Translations under genes and position numbers: made by a program | Part shown: one piece after another, positions 52,411 through 61,205 of the stretch | How positions within the stretch are numbered: position 1 is the stretch's first letter | Layout of the letters: every line of letters begins with the position of its first letter | Assembly: GCA_039944855.1 (NCBI GenBank) | Contig: JBDUXZ010000013.1 | Coordinates: forward strand, 45,785-109,784 | DNA length: 64,000 nucleotides | Reading direction: 5' to 3' | Source: Rhodothermales bacterium | Lineage (GTDB): Bacteria; Bacteroidota; Rhodothermia; Rhodothermales; JANQRZ01 | The notes under the pieces: model-generated | Seen by the model: only the letters and a program-made list of their open reading frames with translations | Told to the model about the DNA's origin: nothing | Databases searched by the model: none

Positions 52411-52950
52411 ATGCTCTCTCGTTTTGCCCCCCGTCTGTTCGCCGTCGCGCTTTGCGGCGCGCTCGCCCTCTCCGTCCTCCCCGGCTGCGACACCACCGAT
52501 CCGATCCCGCCCGCGGATACGACAGAGGTGACGGGGACTTACGACTTTACCCTGTTTCGCTTCAACCCGGATCCCCAGTTCGTACCGGATGCCGTCGTGT
52601 TGGACACGCTGAACCAGGAGCGGACGAGCGTCGAACTCCTCGATAGCGGCCAGTTCCAGTTCCGGTACCGCGTGGTGGGTGGGCTCGACAACATCATCAA
52701 CGGCACGTTCACGGTGACGCGGGACGAGGTCACCCTCACGTTCGAGAGCGGAAACGAGGCCCGGCTTCAGCGGCTTCTGCTGGATTCCACGCTGCAGTTC
52801 GACCGCGCGGACTCGGAGACGCTGACGCTGAGCCGGACGAAGCGCGTCGACCTCGAAGCATACTCCGAGGTGTACCGGAACACCGGCGGGCTCGATCTCA
52901 CGGACGTGCGTGGTCTGCTCGAAGTGAACCTGAACCGCCGGGGCCGCTGA
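52411..52950 (+). CDS. Lipoprotein, beta-rich, unknown function
   Basis: A 179-aa protein with a lipoprotein signal ending LSVLPGC. The mature chain starts DTTDPIPPADTTEVTGTYDFTLFRF and continues with repeated strands (RTSVELLDSGQFQFRYRVVGG; NGTFTVTRDEVTLTFESGNEARLQRLLLDSTLQF), suggesting a lipocalin-like or small beta-barrel fold as in many Bacteroidota lipoproteins. The start MLSRFAPRL is preferred to an in-frame ATG 20 codons upstream because it gives a typical signal peptide. It precedes the UbiA gene by one base. Confidence 0.65.
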   Translation: MLSRFAPRLFAVALCGALALSVLPGCDTTDPIPPADTTEVTGTYDFTLFRFNPDPQFVPDAVVLDTLNQERTSVELLDSGQFQFRYRVVGGLDNIINGTFTVTRDEVTLTFESGNEARLQRLLLDSTLQFDRADSETLTLSRTKRVDLEAYSEVYRNTGGLDLTDVRGLLEVNLNRRGR

Positions 52951-52951
52951 C

Positions 52952-53860
52952 GTGGAGGCGGCGTTGCCGAGTCCGGCGTCGTGGAGCGCACGCGCACGCG
53001 GGCTGATCCGCATCGCGCGTCCGCTGAACGTGGTGATGTTCTTCGCAGGCGTCGCGCTCGGCGGCCTTCTCGCGGCCGGACCGAGCGCGTTCGTCGGAAG
53101 TGAAGGGCGGGCCCTCGCCCTCGCCACCGCGAGCGCGGCGCTCATCGGCGCGGGCGCGAACGCGATCAACGACGTGTTCGACGTGGAGATCGACCGGGTG
53201 AACCGGCCGGACCGACCGCTGCCTGCGGGCGTGCTCTCGGTTGGGGCGGCCCGCGTGTTCTGGGGACTCACGTCCGGCGCCGGCGTGGGGTTGAGCGCGT
53301 GGCTTTCCCCGCTGCACGTCGCGATTGCCGTCGGTTCGGTGGCGCTGCTCTACGGCTACAGCGCGCGGCTGAAGCGGACGGCGCTGTTCGGCAACCTCGC
53401 CGTCGCGGCCGTGCTCGGCCTCGCGATCCTTTACGGCGGCCTCGCCGTGTCTCCGGCCGCGTGGTCGGTGCCGCTCCTCGGCGCGGCGTTCGCCTTCGGC
53501 TCGACGCTCGCGCGTGAGGTGGCGAAGGACATCGAAGACGCCGTCGGTGATGCGACGGGCGGGGCACGGACGTTGCCGCTCGTCGCCGGGCCGCAGATTG
53601 CGGTGTGGGTGGCGGTGGCGGCGGTGGGCGCGACGCTGGCGTCCTTCCCGCTCGCGCTCGTGGCGGGGCTGGGCGCGGACTTCTTCGCGCTGGGGCTCCC
53701 AGCCGCTGGGCTCCTGCTGGCAGCGGCGTGGGCCCTCCTCGGCGCGCCGAACGCGCTGCTGCGCCGCCGGGCGGGCAGGGCGAGCGCGCTTCTCAAAGCG
53801 GCGATGGTCGCGGGCATCCTCGCGCTCGCCGCCGCCCGATTAGTCGACGGAACGTGGTAA
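52952..53860 (+). CDS. UbiA-family prenyltransferase
   Basis: A 302-aa integral membrane enzyme with eight to nine helices, starting with GTG one base after the preceding stop. The first Asp-rich motif is NAINDVFDVEIDRVNRPDRPLPAG and the second REVAKDIEDAVGD, both needed for Mg2+-prenyl diphosphate binding. Family members attach prenyl chains to quinone or chlorin precursors, or make (geranylgeranyl)glyceryl phosphate ethers; the DRVNRPDRPLPAG form is common in geranylgeranylglycerol-phosphate and bacteriochlorophyll-type enzymes. The substrate is not decided. It is transcribed after the lipoprotein gene. Confidence 0.9.
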   Translation: MEAALPSPASWSARARGLIRIARPLNVVMFFAGVALGGLLAAGPSAFVGSEGRALALATASAALIGAGANAINDVFDVEIDRVNRPDRPLPAGVLSVGAARVFWGLTSGAGVGLSAWLSPLHVAIAVGSVALLYGYSARLKRTALFGNLAVAAVLGLAILYGGLAVSPAAWSVPLLGAAFAFGSTLAREVAKDIEDAVGDATGGARTLPLVAGPQIAVWVAVAAVGATLASFPLALVAGLGADFFALGLPAAGLLLAAAWALLGAPNALLRRRAGRASALLKAAMVAGILALAAARLVDGTW

Positions 53861-53988
53861 GTTGCGGGCCGGCGCGGTTGGACGAGGGGAGCCGTACTCC
53901 CTCAGGCGCCCTCCTTCGGCATTCTTTCACGCCTCCGAGGGGCGTGCCCTGTGACTTCGGGCGCGCGGTCGGCGGCTCATAGCACGGA

Positions 53989-54004
53989 CGCCCCCTACGG
54001 GGCG
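53989..54004 (+). promoter_or_regulatory. Hairpin just before the ECF sigma factor start
   Basis: CGCCCC (53989-53994) pairs with GGGGCG (53999-54004) around CTAC, 11 bases from the sigma factor start. It could reduce translation initiation. The surrounding 155-base gap holds no other recognised signal. Confidence 0.35.
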
Positions 54005-54015
54005 ACGCAATCCCC

Positions 54016-54567
54016 ATGCAAGCTTTCGATTCGGATGCCGTCCTCCGGGCGCAGGCAGGCGACGACGGGGCCCGCGAGCGACTGCTCCAGGCCCTCGAGC
54101 CGATCCTGCGGCGGTTCTTCCTGAGCCGCATCGGCGGTCGGCCCGACGTAGACGACCTCGTGCAGAATACCCTCCTCCGCGTGCATACCGGCCTCGAAGC
54201 GCTCCAGAATCCGGCGCGGCTCAAGGCGTTCTCGATGAAGGCCGCCGTGTTCGAACTGCAGGACTTCTACCGGGGCCGCTACAGCGGGCGCGAGTACCTC
54301 TACGACCCCGAACGCCCGCCGGCCGACCCCGGCGGCACGGAGTCGACGGGCCTGCGGGTGGACCTCGAACGTGCGCTCGACGTGCTCACGCCGAAGGCCC
54401 GCCGCATCATCGAACTGCGCGAGATGGGGTACCAATACAAAGACATCGCGGACATGGTGGACACCACCGAAGCCGCCGTGAAGATGCAGGTCAAGCGCGC
54501 CTTCGAGCGGCTGCGCAGCGAGCTCCTCGCGCTCGTGATCGGCCCCCTATCCCTCCTGCTCGGCTGA
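54016..54567 (+). CDS. ECF-type RNA polymerase sigma factor
   Basis: A 183-aa sigma factor. Region 2 contains LLQALEPILRRFFLSRIGGRPDVDDLVQNTLLRVHTGL, the DDLVQ motif of ECF region 2.2-2.3, and region 4 has ALDVLTPKARRIIELREMGYQYKDIADMVDTTEAAVKMQVKRAFERLR, an HTH typical of region 4.2. FecI-like sigma factors of Bacteroidota direct transcription of receptor genes in response to a surface ligand. It is followed, 20 bases later, by a FecR-like anti-sigma gene and then the TonB receptor, which supports that role. Confidence 0.9.
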   Translation: MQAFDSDAVLRAQAGDDGARERLLQALEPILRRFFLSRIGGRPDVDDLVQNTLLRVHTGLEALQNPARLKAFSMKAAVFELQDFYRGRYSGREYLYDPERPPADPGGTESTGLRVDLERALDVLTPKARRIIELREMGYQYKDIADMVDTTEAAVKMQVKRAFERLRSELLALVIGPLSLLLG

Positions 54568-54587
54568 CCGACCCACCGAACGACCTG

Positions 54588-55751
54588 ATGAACGACTCCT
54601 ACGACTCCCTCTTCGAGGCGCTCGACCCCGCCGAGAGCGAGGCCCTCCGCCACGCCCTCGGCGACGACGCGAGCACGGCCGACGCGCTCGCGCTCTGGAC
54701 CGCGCTCCGCGCCCGGCTCGGCGCCGACCTCCGTCGCGCTCTCCCCGACTTCGACCTCCTCGTGCTCTACGCCATCGGCGAGGCCGACCCCGCCACGCTC
54801 GCGCCGGAGGAAGAGGCCCGGCTGATCGCGGCCCGCCCGTCGCTGGAGCGCGCGATCGCCGCCCACCCCGCGCTCGACGACGTGGTCCGCCGCATCCGTG
54901 CCGATCACGCGGCGTTCGACGCGGCGTGGGAGGCGGAGCCGGCACCCGCCCCGGCGACCGTGCGGGAGGAGATCGGAATGCGGAAGCGCGCCGAGGACCG
55001 GGCGCCCGAGCGACCGCGCGCGGCGCGGCGGTGGGCGTGGCGCTCGGCGGTGGCCGTCGCTGTCGTCGCGTTCGCCGCGATCATGGTGTTCATCCTGCAG
55101 CGCGACGCCGGGTTCGAGACGTACGACACGGCAGCCGACGAGACCCGCACGGTCACGCTCGACGACGGCTCGACGGTGATGCTGGCGGCGTCCTCGCGGT
55201 TGATGGTCGAGACCGAAGACGACGGCGAGCGCCGCGTCCGCCTCGCGGGCGAGGCTCTGTTCGAGGTCGTGCCGAGCGACGAGCCCTTCGTCGTCGAGAC
55301 GGCGACGGCGCTGACGACGGTGCTAGGGACGACGTTCGGCGTGGACGCGAACGAACTGGAGACCGAAGTCGTCCTCGCGAACGGCTCGGTGAAGGTGGCG
55401 ACGCGGGTCGACCCCGAGCAGTCGGTGCGGCTGGAGCCGGGGCAGCGGAGCCGTGTCGTCGGTGGGCAGGCACCCGAGCCGCCGGCGCGGGCCGACGTGG
55501 TGGCGTCGCTCGCGTGGACGGGCACGTGGTACTTCCACAACGCCCCGGCCGACGAGGTCGCCGAGCGGTTCAGCGCGCACTACGGTGTCCCGATCATGCT
55601 CGACCCGTCGCTCGCGTCGGTCCGCGTCGGCGGGGCGTACTCGGCGGACCGGCCGGCCGAGGAGTCGCTGCAGGCGCTCGCCGTCTCGCTCGGCGCTCAG
55701 GTCGAGCCCGACGCGGCGGGCGGCTACCGCATCGTTCCGGCGGGCCGCTGA
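54588..55751 (+). CDS. FecR-type anti-sigma/regulator protein
   Basis: A 387-aa single-pass inner-membrane protein. The cytoplasmic part is a helical anti-sigma region (to ~residue 145), then one helix (AWRSAVAVAVVAFAAIMVFIL), then the FecR beta domain in the periplasm (RTVTLDDGSTVMLAASSRLMVE, RRVRLAGEALFEV, PFVVETATALTTVLGTTFGV, VVLANGSVKVAT) and a C-terminal DUF4974/STN-like domain (VAERFSAHYGVPIMLDPSLASVRVGGAYSA). It should hold or modulate the ECF sigma factor and be contacted by the STN domain of the receptor. It has more N-terminal sequence than classical FecR. Confidence 0.9.
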   Translation: MNDSYDSLFEALDPAESEALRHALGDDASTADALALWTALRARLGADLRRALPDFDLLVLYAIGEADPATLAPEEEARLIAARPSLERAIAAHPALDDVVRRIRADHAAFDAAWEAEPAPAPATVREEIGMRKRAEDRAPERPRAARRWAWRSAVAVAVVAFAAIMVFILQRDAGFETYDTAADETRTVTLDDGSTVMLAASSRLMVETEDDGERRVRLAGEALFEVVPSDEPFVVETATALTTVLGTTFGVDANELETEVVLANGSVKVATRVDPEQSVRLEPGQRSRVVGGQAPEPPARADVVASLAWTGTWYFHNAPADEVAERFSAHYGVPIMLDPSLASVRVGGAYSADRPAEESLQALAVSLGAQVEPDAAGGYRIVPAGR

Positions 55752-55983
55752 CCCCCCGCCCCGTTCGCATCGCCCGATGGGCTCAGCGCTCACGGGGCGG
55801 TCCCTGCCCTTCAAGGGGGACAGTTTGGTGAAGCCGGGAGCGCAGCGACCGCGAATCAAACGGGGGGTCCGAGTGCGGCGGGGGTCGCAAGGCCATAATC
55901 GAGCGGTCGAAGCGTTATCGTGAAGCTGGTGTGGCCGCCGGGTCCGCCTGCAACTCTGCGTTCCGCCTCTCGTTCACCGCCTC

Positions 55984-58671
55984 ATGCGCCGTCCGTCCCT
56001 CGTCCTGCTGCTCTGGGCCGCCGTGGCCGTGTTCACGGCGCCGGAGGCCACGGCGCAGACGATCCGGCTGACGGCGGAGCGGACGCCGCTCGAAGCCGTG
56101 CTCCAACAGCTCGCCGCGCAGACCGGCATCGACGTCGTGTACGCGCAGCGGCTCGTCGAGGGCCGCGCCGTCACCGGGCGCTACCTCGGCGACGATCCCG
56201 AGCAGGCGCTCGCCACGATCCTCCGCGACAGCGGGCTCCGCGCTGAGCGGCTCCGGCCGGGACAGTACGTCGTCGTCAGCGCGTACCCGACGCCGGGGCT
56301 GGAGCCCGAGCCGTACTACGGCACGCTGCGCGGGACCGTCGTCGACGGCGAGACGAACGAGGTGCTGCCGGGCGCGCACGTCGTGCTCATCGGGCTCGGG
56401 CTCGGGACGGCGACGAACCCGGCGGGCTACTTCGCGCTGCCGGGCCTGCCGGCGGGGGCGTACCGCGTCCGCGTGTCGTACATCGGCTACCGGACCGTCG
56501 AGCGCGAGCTGTCAGTCTATCCCGAGTCCGAAGAGGTGCCGCCGACGGTGCGATTGCTGCCGCAAGTCGTCGTCGGGGGTGAGGCGATCGTGGAGGGGAC
56601 AGAGGGCGAGCGGAGCGATCTCTTGCCCGTGCCCGGCAGCGACGCCGTCGACGTCCGGCACGCCGCCGCGATCCCCGCTTTCCTCGGCGAGAGCGACCTG
56701 TTTCAGGCACTCGAATGGCTGCCCGGCGTGGGCCGCGCGGGCGAGGCCGGCGGCGAACTCGTCATCCGCGGCTCCGACTCCCACTTCAACCGCTACCTCC
56801 TCGACGGTGCTCCGATCATCCACCCGTGGCACACCTTCGGGCTGTTCTCGACATTCCAGACCGAGGCGCTCAAGAGCGTCCGGCTCTACAAAGGCTCGTT
56901 CCCGGCCGAGTACGGCGGCGGGCTCTCGTCCGTGCTCGACGTGGAGATGAAAGACGGCGACCGGGACGACGTGGCGGGCACGGCGTCGCTGAGCCCCGTT
57001 GCGCTGCGGGCGGTGGGGGAGATCCCGCTCGGGCGCGGGGCCTCGCTGATGCTCTCCGGCCGGCGGAGCTACCTCGACCTCCTGTTCTCGCCGCGCGTGC
57101 AGGCGACCTCGTCGGCGCTCTTCCTCGACGAAGGCGAGGCCGCGCCTGAAGCGCAGCAGGACTTGGGCTACTACTTCTTCGACGTGGGCGCCAAAGTCAC
57201 GCTCCGGCCATCGCAGTTCCACCGCCTCTCGCTGAGCTATTACGAGGGTGGCGACGACCTCAACGCGGATGTGCCGTTCGTCTCGCTCATCGAGCCGGTG
57301 CGCCCCGCGGCGGCGCTCGGGGGCCCGCTCGGGCTCCGGTTGAACTACGGCTGGGGCAACCGCGTGCTCTCGGCGCGCTACCGCTACCTCTACGGCCGTC
57401 GCCTCTTTGTGACCGCCACGGGCTACTACTCGCGCTACCGCGCCACGGAGCAGGCCTTCGCCCAGCCCACTGCCGCCTCGCTCGTCGACAGCGACTACCG
57501 CGTGCGCTTCGCCGAGGCCGGGCTCACGGCCGACGCCGACTACTACTACTCGCTCGAGCACCAGCTCCGGTTCGGCGTGCGGCTCGTCGGGCGGACGTTC
57601 GAGAGCACGCTCGAAGAGACCGTGCTCCGCTCCGAAGCGGGGGAGGGGACGGCGCGGACGCAGCGCGACGCCGTCCGCGCGCTCGAAGCCGTGGTCTACG
57701 TGCAGGACACGTGGCAGCCGAACCCGCAGTGGCAGGTGCAGCCCGGCCTCCGCGCCGAGCTGTTCGGGCTCGGGCCGTACCTCTCGCTGAGCCCGCGCCT
57801 CAACGTGCGCTACGTCGTCACGCCGGAGCGGCTGTTCTTCAAGGCCGGGCTGAGCCGGCAGGTGCAGTACCTCCACCGTCTCCGCGATCGCTACTCGTAC
57901 ACCTACGACCTCGCCTCCAGCCGCTGGATCCCGGCGAGCGAGGCCGTCCGCCCCGCCGTCGGCTGGCAGGCCGCGATTGGGCTCGAAGCCGTCCCGGCCG
58001 ACTGGCTCTCGCTCGGCGTCGACGTCTACGGCCGGCAGCTCGGCGACATCCTCCTCCCCGCCGACGAGTTCCAGTCGAAGGACGGGATCGAGGGGCCGGG
58101 GATTCTGCCGGGCGCCCTCCTGGAGCAGTACGTGGCCGGGTCCGGGCGGTCGTTCGGGATCGAACTCGCGGCGCAGGCGGAGCGCGGGCGGTGGCGGCTC
58201 GGGCTGTCGTATGCCTTCGCACGCTCGCAGGAACGCCCGCCGGGCGAGGTCTACCGCCGCGCCCGCTACGACGCGCCGCACGCGCTCAAGAGTCTGTTGC
58301 AGGGCGGGCTAGGCCGGTGGACCGTTTCGGTCGCGGCGACGCTCCGAAGCGGCTACCCCGTCACCGTCCCCGTCGCCCGCTACGCCCTCGGCGACGTGCT
58401 CGACGGCGACGACGCCGAGCCGACGTACTACCTCGCCCGCCCCGCCATCAACAACGGGCGGCTCCCGGTCTATGCCCGGCTCGACCTCGCCGTCGGCTAC
58501 ACGTTCAAGCTGTTCGGGATGGACTGGGACGCGAACGCGCAGGCGTACAACCTCCTCAACCGCCGTAACACCGTCGGCCAGCGCTTCGACCCGACGCCCC
58601 CGGTGGTGACGCCGACCGACGTGCAGGGCCTCCCGATTCTCCCGATGGTTAACCTGAAGGTGCAATGGTGA
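55984..58671 (+). CDS. STN-domain TonB-dependent outer-membrane receptor
   Basis: An 895-aa outer-membrane protein. Signal peptide (to ATAQ), an STN/secretin domain (IRLTAERTPLEAVLQQLAAQTGIDVVYAQ ... GRYLGDDPEQALATILRDSGL, residues about 26-100), a carboxypeptidase-regulatory-like beta domain (YGTLRGTVVDGETNEVLPGAHVVLIG...), a plug (DLFQALEWLPGVGRAGEAGGELVIRGSDSHFNRYLLDGAPI, and GSFPAEYGGGLSSVLDVEMKDG) and a barrel ending NLKVQW. STN domains pass a ligand signal to FecR; the substrate is unknown. It is 232 bases after the FecR gene and overlaps the DUF4249 gene by 7 bases. Confidence 0.95.
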   Translation: MRRPSLVLLLWAAVAVFTAPEATAQTIRLTAERTPLEAVLQQLAAQTGIDVVYAQRLVEGRAVTGRYLGDDPEQALATILRDSGLRAERLRPGQYVVVSAYPTPGLEPEPYYGTLRGTVVDGETNEVLPGAHVVLIGLGLGTATNPAGYFALPGLPAGAYRVRVSYIGYRTVERELSVYPESEEVPPTVRLLPQVVVGGEAIVEGTEGERSDLLPVPGSDAVDVRHAAAIPAFLGESDLFQALEWLPGVGRAGEAGGELVIRGSDSHFNRYLLDGAPIIHPWHTFGLFSTFQTEALKSVRLYKGSFPAEYGGGLSSVLDVEMKDGDRDDVAGTASLSPVALRAVGEIPLGRGASLMLSGRRSYLDLLFSPRVQATSSALFLDEGEAAPEAQQDLGYYFFDVGAKVTLRPSQFHRLSLSYYEGGDDLNADVPFVSLIEPVRPAAALGGPLGLRLNYGWGNRVLSARYRYLYGRRLFVTATGYYSRYRATEQAFAQPTAASLVDSDYRVRFAEAGLTADADYYYSLEHQLRFGVRLVGRTFESTLEETVLRSEAGEGTARTQRDAVRALEAVVYVQDTWQPNPQWQVQPGLRAELFGLGPYLSLSPRLNVRYVVTPERLFFKAGLSRQVQYLHRLRDRYSYTYDLASSRWIPASEAVRPAVGWQAAIGLEAVPADWLSLGVDVYGRQLGDILLPADEFQSKDGIEGPGILPGALLEQYVAGSGRSFGIELAAQAERGRWRLGLSYAFARSQERPPGEVYRRARYDAPHALKSLLQGGLGRWTVSVAATLRSGYPVTVPVARYALGDVLDGDDAEPTYYLARPAINNGRLPVYARLDLAVGYTFKLFGMDWDANAQAYNLLNRRNTVGQRFDPTPPVVTPTDVQGLPILPMVNLKVQW

Positions 58672-59588
58672 AGGGGGTGACGAGACGAGGAGGCGGAGAG
58701 ACGAGGAGGCGAGGATGGGCTCGTCGGCTCGCGTCGATTCCTCGGTTCATCGTCTCCTCGCTTCTCCTCACGCTCGCCGCGTGCGACGTGGCGGAGCCCG
58801 AGCCTGCGCGGCTCGTCGTCGAGGCGTTCGTGGAAACGGGCCGGCCGCTGCCCGCCGTGACGATCCGCCGCACGGCCGACCTCGACGACCCCGCCGCCGC
58901 GCCGCCCGTGGCCGATGCCGTCGTGACGCTCACACTCGGCGGCGAGGCGGTGGGCTACGCGCCCGTGCCCGGGCAGCCGGGGCGCTACGCCCCGCAGCGC
59001 GCCCTCGCGGCAGCCTCAGGCGCAACGCTGAGGCTGGAGGTGACCGCTCTCGGCCAGCGCGCGACGGCCGCCAGCCTGCTCCCCGCGCCGATCACGCTCG
59101 ATAGCGTCCGCGTCGTCCCCGCCGCTGCGCCCGTCGAAGCCGTCTTCGCCGACTCGCTCGGGCTGGAGGTGCGCGAGGGCTTCCTCTACCCCGTGGACGT
59201 GACGCTCTACTGGACCGCGCCCGCTGCCGACTCGAACGCCGACTCGTCGTGGGTCCGCGCTCGCCTGAGCCCACCCGCCGCGTTCCCCTCCGCCGTCGTG
59301 GACTTCGTGTTGCTAACCGACGCGACGCGACGCGAGGCCGACCTCGCCGCAGGGGGGGCCGTCCGCCGGTGGAGCGGCGTCTACGCCGTGCCTGTCGATA
59401 CGTCCGACGACCCGCTGCCGCCGCACGCGCTCGACGTGGCGCTCCTCCGTAGCGGGCCGGACTACGCCCGCTACGCCCTCAGCCGCACCGACCCCGACCG
59501 CCGCGAGCCCGTCGGGAATGTGACGGGCGGCATTGGCATCGCCGTCGGCCTCGCGCTCGATCGGTGGACGCTGGCGGTCGGGGAGTAG
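58665..59588 (+). CDS. DUF4249 lipoprotein partner of the TonB receptor
   Basis: A 307-aa protein with a lipobox (LLLTLAAC), then ARLVVEAFVETGRPLPAVTIRRTADLDDP and PVADAVVTLTLGG..., the DUF4249 opening, and NVTGGIGIAVGLALDRWTLAVGE at the end. DUF4249 proteins are surface lipoproteins paired with TonB receptors in Bacteroidota and probably help ligand capture. The start overlaps the receptor stop by 7 bases. The first 18 codons include two direct copies of GAGACGAGGAGGCG, so a later start is possible, but none with a complete lipoprotein signal is evident. Confidence 0.82.
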   Translation: MVKGVTRRGGGETRRRGWARRLASIPRFIVSSLLLTLAACDVAEPEPARLVVEAFVETGRPLPAVTIRRTADLDDPAAAPPVADAVVTLTLGGEAVGYAPVPGQPGRYAPQRALAAASGATLRLEVTALGQRATAASLLPAPITLDSVRVVPAAAPVEAVFADSLGLEVREGFLYPVDVTLYWTAPAADSNADSSWVRARLSPPAAFPSAVVDFVLLTDATRREADLAAGGAVRRWSGVYAVPVDTSDDPLPPHALDVALLRSGPDYARYALSRTDPDRREPVGNVTGGIGIAVGLALDRWTLAVGE

Positions 59589-59780
59589 GGGGAGCGAGGT
59601 GGGCATAGTGCCGCCGCATCCTTCGACGCCGCACGAGGGAGGCAGTACTTCGCTGCGCGGGCATCGTATCCTCCGCTTGGGACGCGCGTGTGCCTTCCAT
59701 CCACCGCACCCGAGCGGCCGACGGTTCTCCGGGTGGCGAGGTACAGCACCTCCCTTCCCTTTATCCGCCTCCTGCTCCCC

Positions 59781-60944
59781 ATGGGCACCTCGTCCGCTCG
59801 CTTCTTCTCCGACCTGCCGATCCATCGGACCACGCTGAGCGCCTTGTTCGCCGACGCGTCACTCTTCGCCGACGTCCCACCGGATTGGCACGTGATCGTC
59901 ACCGACATCGAGAATTCGACGGACGCCGTGCGTGCGGGGCGGCACGAAGTCGTCAACCTCATCGCGACGGGGGGCATCATCGCGGCGCTCAACCTCGCGC
60001 GCCGGTCGGGCCTCACGCTCCCATTCTTCTTTGGCGGCGATGGAGCGACCATCCTCGTGCCTCCGGTTCTGTTGGAGCCCGCGCTGGCTGCGCTGGCCGC
60101 CCACCGGCGGAACACCCGTCAAAACTTCGGCCTCGAACTCCGCGTCGGCTCCGTTCCGGTCCTCGACCTCGCCTCGGCCTCCAGGACGCTACGCGTCGGT
60201 CGGTTACACCTCTCCGACCTCTTCTCCATCCCGGTAGTGTTGGGCCACGGGTTGGCCGAAGCCGAACGCCGCGTCAAGGGGCTGGAGCGTCCCACCCCAC
60301 TGACTCCGAGCGATGTCCTCGACCTTCAGGGGATGCAGTGCCGCTGGGACCGAATTGGGCCAGCGGTCTCCACCCATGAGGTGGTCAGCTTGCTCGTAAC
60401 GACGCCGGTCGAGGAGGGCCAGGCCGCCGTGTTCAAGCGCGTCGTAGACCTCCTCGACGAAGTCTATGGGGCGCTTGACGCTAGAAATCCCATCGCGCGG
60501 TCGAGCCTCCGCCTCGACGGGACCATCGCCAAGCTGACGACGGAGCTCAAGGCACGGCATGGGTACGTGACGTTCTGGGACCTCGCTCGGGCGTGGATCG
60601 GCACCCGCCTCGGAGGGGCTGTCTTCCTGCGGAGCTCGCGCGGCAAACGCTACCTCGATCAACTCGTAGTTCTAACGGACACGCTCGTCATCGACGGGCG
60701 GATCAATACCGTCATCGCAGGCTCTAGGCAGGAGCGGGAGCACTTGGAGGCAAGACTCCAGGAGATGGAGCGCGAGGGCGTGATCACCTACGGACTCGCG
60801 GTCAGCCGTGAATCAGTCATGTCCTGCTACGTGAGTGACTGGACCGACCAGCACATCCATTTCGTAGACGGCGCGGATGGAGGCTACACGCTAGCGGCCG
60901 GGATGCTGAAGCAGAAGGTCCGGGATCGAGCGGCAAGCGCGTAA
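59781..60944 (+). CDS. DUF3095 (class III adenylate-cyclase-like) protein
   Basis: A 387-aa soluble protein. The N-terminus FFSDLPIHRTTLSALFADASLFADVPPDWHVIVTDIENSTDAVRAGRHEVVNLIATGGIIAALNLARR, then LPFFFGGDGATILVPP, is the hallmark of DUF3095; the TDIENST segment resembles the class III nucleotidyl cyclase metal motif (DIxxST). A cyclase-like fold is likely, but whether it makes cAMP is not shown. The C-terminal half shows SLRLDGTIAKLTTELKARHGYVTFWDL and a helical tail. The start MGTSSARFFSD is chosen from the family pattern. It stands between the DUF4249 gene and a broken copy of its 3' end, and may have been inserted there. Confidence 0.85.
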   Translation: MGTSSARFFSDLPIHRTTLSALFADASLFADVPPDWHVIVTDIENSTDAVRAGRHEVVNLIATGGIIAALNLARRSGLTLPFFFGGDGATILVPPVLLEPALAALAAHRRNTRQNFGLELRVGSVPVLDLASASRTLRVGRLHLSDLFSIPVVLGHGLAEAERRVKGLERPTPLTPSDVLDLQGMQCRWDRIGPAVSTHEVVSLLVTTPVEEGQAAVFKRVVDLLDEVYGALDARNPIARSSLRLDGTIAKLTTELKARHGYVTFWDLARAWIGTRLGGAVFLRSSRGKRYLDQLVVLTDTLVIDGRINTVIAGSRQEREHLEARLQEMEREGVITYGLAVSRESVMSCYVSDWTDQHIHFVDGADGGYTLAAGMLKQKVRDRAASA

Positions 60945-60951
60945 CGCATCA

Positions 60952-61055
60952 ACACCCTTGGGCGCACGGACCCTCCTGCTATAAGCCCGCCGAGAATGTA
61001 GCGGGCGGGATCGGCATCGCCGTCGGTATCGCCCTCGACCGTCGAACGCCCGCGG
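60952..61055 (+). pseudogene. Remnant of a DUF4249 gene 3' end
   Basis: About 100 bases similar to the last third of the DUF4249 3' end at 59475-59580. The remnant can be read as ENVAGGIGIAVGIALDRRTP, against NVTGGIGIAVGLALDRWTL in the intact gene. Upstream, TTGGGCGCACGGACCC parallels CTCAGCCGCACCGACCC in a different frame, so a small indel has broken it. There is no start, N-terminal or lipobox. It lies just after the DUF3095 stop. Confidence 0.75.
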
Positions 61056-61146
61056 GGGGGAATGACGGATGCCTTCGCTGGCTGTGTCCGACCGCTTGGG
61101 ACGGGTCGGTCGTACTGCCCCAGGTTTTTTGAGTGAGCACTTGCAT

Positions 61147-61167
61147 GTGCTTTGTATTGCAAAGTAC
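61147..61167. promoter_or_regulatory. Imperfect 21-bp palindrome, candidate operator
   Basis: GTGCTTTGTATTGCAAAGTAC has eight of ten symmetrical positions complementary and an AT-rich core with CTTTG/CAAAG half-sites. A partly overlapping inverted repeat (AGCAC-N6-GTGCT, 61136-61151) adjoins it. It lies 38 bases before the membrane protein start and is unusually AT-rich for this window, so a dimeric regulator could bind there. Confidence 0.45.
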
Positions 61168-61205
61168 ATTGTGATGTGGCGCGATCATTTAACCCTCGAA
61201 CGACT

